Source of the DNA: Desulfuromonadales bacterium
GTDB lineage: Bacteria > Desulfobacterota > Desulfuromonadia > Desulfuromonadales > UBA2294
Direction of reading: 5' to 3'
NCBI GenBank assembly: GCA_014859615.1
Contig: JACUTX010000007.1
Coordinates: forward strand, 1-25,826
DNA: 25,826 nucleotides
Shown: positions 23,341 through 25,826 of the stretch, piece after piece
Layout: every line of letters starts with the position of its first letter
Position numbering within the stretch: the stretch's first letter is position 1
Program-made: the position numbers and the translations under genes
Notes under the pieces: generated by a model
Told to the model about the DNA's origin: nothing
Database searches by the model: none
The model's input: the letters and a program-made list of their open reading frames with translations, nothing else

Positions 23341-25110
23341 TCAATGGCCGTCATCCATCGATGTTGTCAATTGTTTCAACAACCACTCCATCTGTCGGCG
23401 TGCGGACGAAATGACCTGCTGGAACAGCATGATTTTCACGTTAGGTTCGCGAAAATTTGATTTTGGCAAATCGTCAGAGAACTTCCCTCCGAGAAGGACT
23501 ACTTGTATTTCCTGATCGGTGTATTTTGAAAATTCGTGCCGGTAGGTGGTTGCCTGATGATAGTCTGATAGGTTTAGCGGATGCTTGGGGCGCTTGAACT
23601 CGATCAAGAGCAAGCGACCGTTGAGATCTTCATTCAACAACAAATCAGGCCGCTTGCTATCACGATCACCGACAAATTTCTTACCGAGATAATCCTCTAC
23701 CTGCCGTTTCAAAGTCTGATTGGAACTGAATAAGGAGTATTCCGGGCCAAAAATCCATTGGGCCTTTTCTATTGCCTTGTGTATGGGCGCCTCCAAGGCG
23801 TCATCGTCACGACACAAACGTTCCAGTTCATCAAGGAAAGCTGTTCTCGCTTGGGCTTGTTCCCCAAGAAAAGCCATTTCCGCCAAACTAAAGGCCGACA
23901 ATGAGTCGGCAAGGGAGACTATGTCACGGGGTGACGCGTCAGCAATGTGTTCCAGAAGAGTACGGTAATCCGACCGTTCAAGAGCCTCCAGCAGAACGAA
24001 AATAAGTGGCTCAATCTTGCTTTCCGGTTCATCGTAGTATCTATCAAGTATCTTGCGGATCGCCCGATCAGCATAATCTCGTTTATACTCAGGCAGTGCA
24101 GCTAGCCGGTCTCGAATTTTCTTTTGCAACCGGGCCTGCGCAAGCTGTATTTCTCGCCCATATTGCTCTTTGAATGCCTCCCTCAGAATTGGATACACAT
24201 GGTTTTCCAGCTCCAAAAGCAACTCGCTGTTTTCAACCAAAGAGTCCCAGCCAGCAGTCACATGGGGGAGAAGACCATCAGCCTCCACCTCACCAAACAG
24301 TTTTTTCAGAAGTTTTGGCGGAAAGTCTTCAGACTTGTCCAAGCCGAAGAAACTTGGCTTACCAACAATTTTACCGCCTACCCGGATGGCGATCCCTGGT
24401 GACCGCAGAGCTGTTTTTTGATCACTGATCGAAAATCTTAGGGTAACTGGTCCAACGCCACCAACCTGCTCTACTCCTTCTTTGAAAAAACCCTTTACAT
24501 CGGCAACATCAAGCCGTTTTCCATTCACGTAAATCGCAAAGCCCTCTTCTCGCCCGTACTCTCGTAACAAGATTTGCCGAAGTTTATCAGGGTCAGGAAA
24601 TGAGAATCCTTGATGGAGCCGACTCAGTGTTATGTTTGTTCCTTGATCTTGTGGTGAGCATTCGACCACTTGAAGCGGAAGATCAAGCTTTTCTATATCG
24701 TCGACAGTGGCCAAATCTTCTATATTGAGGGTGAAACCACAGCGCTTTCCTCTTGCAGCACTCTCAACATGCATTTGGGAGGCGGCCATCAGGCCAGCGA
24801 ACTTACCGATCCCCTTACGTCCCTTGACCCGCCGCTTCCGAAGAACGGTAAGCTCCCCTCGCTGAGCACGCCTGTCTGAAGCAATAGCAAGATAATGGCG
24901 CCGTAGCTCCTCTTCAGTCATGCCTGCACCATCGTCACTAACCACGATTGGATCGGTCGTCATTGGTTTTGGCAGGGCAATTTGAACAGTTGCTGCATCT
25001 GCATCCCATGCATTATCAATAAGTTCTTTTATAGCCCGTTCGGTCGAGGTGTACTCTTGACTGAGTAATGTTGGCAATCGACTATCGACATGAAATCGGG
25101 CTTTTTTCAT
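23341..25110 (-). CDS. GHKL (HSP90/MORC-like) ATPase fused to PD-(D/E)XK nuclease
   Basis: This 589-residue protein joins an N-terminal GHKL ATPase to a C-terminal nuclease-like domain. ATPase motifs: N-box ERAIKELIDNAWDADA (24-39), G1 SDDGAGM (58-64) and G2 GRKGIGKFAG (97-106). A transducer-like region and a helical linker follow (about 300-450). The C-terminal 120 residues have RPDLLL (Asp489), LLLIEFKRPKHP (Glu504, Lys506) and a Gln/Tyr helix SDYHQATTYRHEF, which fits a PD-(D/E)XK fold. The open frame continues upstream to 25260, but the ATG at 25110 has AGGAGA five bases ahead and starts the family N-terminus; the extension overlaps hsdS. It follows hsdS by 56 bases on the same strand, so co-expression with the type I system is likely. 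I cannot match it to a named defence system. Confidence 0.82.
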   Translation of the reverse strand: MKKARFHVDSRLPTLLSQEYTSTERAIKELIDNAWDADAATVQIALPKPMTTDPIVVSDDGAGMTEEELRRHYLAIASDRRAQRGELTVLRKRRVKGRKGIGKFAGLMAASQMHVESAARGKRCGFTLNIEDLATVDDIEKLDLPLQVVECSPQDQGTNITLSRLHQGFSFPDPDKLRQILLREYGREEGFAIYVNGKRLDVADVKGFFKEGVEQVGGVGPVTLRFSISDQKTALRSPGIAIRVGGKIVGKPSFFGLDKSEDFPPKLLKKLFGEVEADGLLPHVTAGWDSLVENSELLLELENHVYPILREAFKEQYGREIQLAQARLQKKIRDRLAALPEYKRDYADRAIRKILDRYYDEPESKIEPLIFVLLEALERSDYRTLLEHIADASPRDIVSLADSLSAFSLAEMAFLGEQAQARTAFLDELERLCRDDDALEAPIHKAIEKAQWIFGPEYSLFSSNQTLKRQVEDYLGKKFVGDRDSKRPDLLLNEDLNGRLLLIEFKRPKHPLNLSDYHQATTYRHEFSKYTDQEIQVVLLGGKFSDDLPKSNFREPNVKIMLFQQVISSARRQMEWLLKQLTTSMDDGH

Positions 25111-25166
25111 TACATTCTCCTTGGGATCTTTAAATCGCAGAATATATGCATGGGCCATCAAGTAAA

Positions 25167-25826
25167 TTAGCCATTTACGGCGAGGCCAGGCACTCGAACA
25201 TGCCCGGTTAACAAATCGTGCATGAGCCCATGCTTCGTTTGGCAAGACACGAGCAAGCACTCGTTTAAAACGCGAATGTTCTGTTCTACCCCTTTTAATC
25301 GCTCGACTATACGTGCCTGCTCATCTTCATCGCAGAAGGGGAAAAACAACCCTGCCATGACGGAATTGTTCAAACTCGGCATTGTGGTTCCGACTGCTCT
25401 ACCAGCGATCTGCCGCTGCACAAAGTCTTGCCGATAAATTTGAGCTGCAAAGTCTGCCGTTAAGGCGCTCTGTCCCAAGCGCAGCAAGAAGCAACCAGTT
25501 CCACAAACCCAACCCTGCTCTGATTCGCTGATTGCAGCCGCACGTGAAAGGTCGCCACGTCTGGCAATGACAATGTCCCCAATACGCATTCGATGCCGAG
25601 ACAACTGCTCAGCGCGTACCTCGTGAATCCGGGCGATTTGCTCTGTACCAATCAATCCATCGTTGATGTCTTGAGGCATCACGACTGGAATACCTTCGAC
25701 CTGATACTCGTGCGCGTGGAGCTGGCTTCCAAAAGGGCCTGTTTGAAGATAGCCTCCGCATCGCCGCAATATTTCTCCAAGTTTTTCTACCTCCCACTCC
25801 TTCGGAATCCACCCAAGCGGCGATTC
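25167..25826 (-). CDS. hsdS: Type I restriction enzyme specificity subunit (HsdS), partial
   Basis: This is the C-terminal 219 residues of HsdS, which recognises the bipartite DNA target and docks the methylase. The frame is open to the window edge and begins ESPLGWIPKEWEVEKLGEIL, the usual opening of a target recognition domain, so the true start is outside. What is visible is the second target recognition domain (about 1-150; GPFGSQLHAHEY, then RIGDIVIARRGDLSRAA) and the distal conserved helix (DEDEQARIVERLKGVEQNIRVLNECLL...KHGLMHDLLTGHVRV), which forms the spacer coiled coil. A TTG within the frame at 25769 is not the start. hsdM and the first half of hsdS should lie just beyond the right edge. 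The 3' neighbour is the ATPase-nuclease gene, not hsdR. Confidence 0.92.
   Translation of the reverse strand, partial: ESPLGWIPKEWEVEKLGEILRRCGGYLQTGPFGSQLHAHEYQVEGIPVVMPQDINDGLIGTEQIARIHEVRAEQLSRHRMRIGDIVIARRGDLSRAAAISESEQGWVCGTGCFLLRLGQSALTADFAAQIYRQDFVQRQIAGRAVGTTMPSLNNSVMAGLFFPFCDEDEQARIVERLKGVEQNIRVLNECLLVSCQTKHGLMHDLLTGHVRVPGLAVNG

Noticed and set aside
23328..23347. CCATTG...CAATGG hairpin between the small gene and the ATPase-nuclease gene, as a terminator
   Set aside because: The stem is only six pairs with an eight-base loop and no T-run on either side, so it is weak.
25111..25260. 50-residue N-terminal extension of the ATPase-nuclease
   Set aside because: It overlaps the end of hsdS, is unlike the GHKL family N-terminus, and a good ribosome site sits before the ATG at 25110.

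Overview
The window looks like chromosomal DNA of a deltaproteobacterium of the Desulfuromonadales/Geobacterales type. The minus-strand order phoH - 7TM-HD phosphohydrolase - ybeY - diacylglycerol kinase - corC - lnt - prfB - lysS - lolC - lolD, facing an enolase gene, is the arrangement I associate with Geobacter/Desulfuromonas relatives. Moderate G+C content by eye, class II LysRS and an outer-membrane lipoprotein sorting system (LolCD) with Lnt all fit a Gram-negative. The species assignment is inference.

Region 1 (about 1-12,900, minus strand) is a tightly packed housekeeping block. It serves RNA maturation and translation (YbeY, RF2 with its programmed +1 frameshift, LysRS), c-di-nucleotide turnover (PgpH-like), lipid recycling (a DgkA-PAP2 fusion), ion homeostasis (CorC-like) and lipoprotein biogenesis (Lnt, LolC, LolD). 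A lipoprotein with Ig-like repeats sits inside it, between prfB and lysS, and is a plausible client of Lnt and LolCD. Region 2 (12,880-15,350) has a divergent promoter zone, enolase on the plus strand with a strong bidirectional terminator, and two small minus-strand genes (ferritin-like; zf-TFIIB-like).

Region 3 (about 15,500-25,826) is a defence island built on a type I restriction-modification locus, nearly all on the minus strand. In transcriptional order it holds the 3' part of hsdS (running off the right edge), a GHKL-ATPase/PD-(D/E)XK nuclease fusion, an XRE-ImmA/IrrE metallopeptidase coupled to a PIN nuclease with a small divergent plus-strand gene, a truncated 5' copy of hsdR, an AbiEi/AbiEii toxin-antitoxin pair, the intact hsdR and a YgjP-type metallohydrolase. 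hsdM is not in the window. The start codon of intact hsdR overlaps the abiEii stop (ATGA), and the hydrolase start overlaps the hsdR stop (GTGA).

The most informative structure is a gap-free 264-bp direct repeat flanking abiE. The first 88 codons of hsdR occur at both 19,221-19,484 and 21,061-21,324, with 22 mismatches (about 92% identity), of which 18 are synonymous by my hand count. This points to recombination between two hsdR alleles that diverged while functional. The recombination left the intact restriction subunit downstream of, and probably under, an AbiEi-type autoregulated promoter. A second regulated node lies at 23,024-23,065, where an 11-bp perfect inverted repeat carries a consensus TTGACA -35 hexamer in each arm, pointing both ways. 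No tRNA, rRNA, CRISPR array or transposase was seen, and no gene-free stretch exceeds 300 bases.
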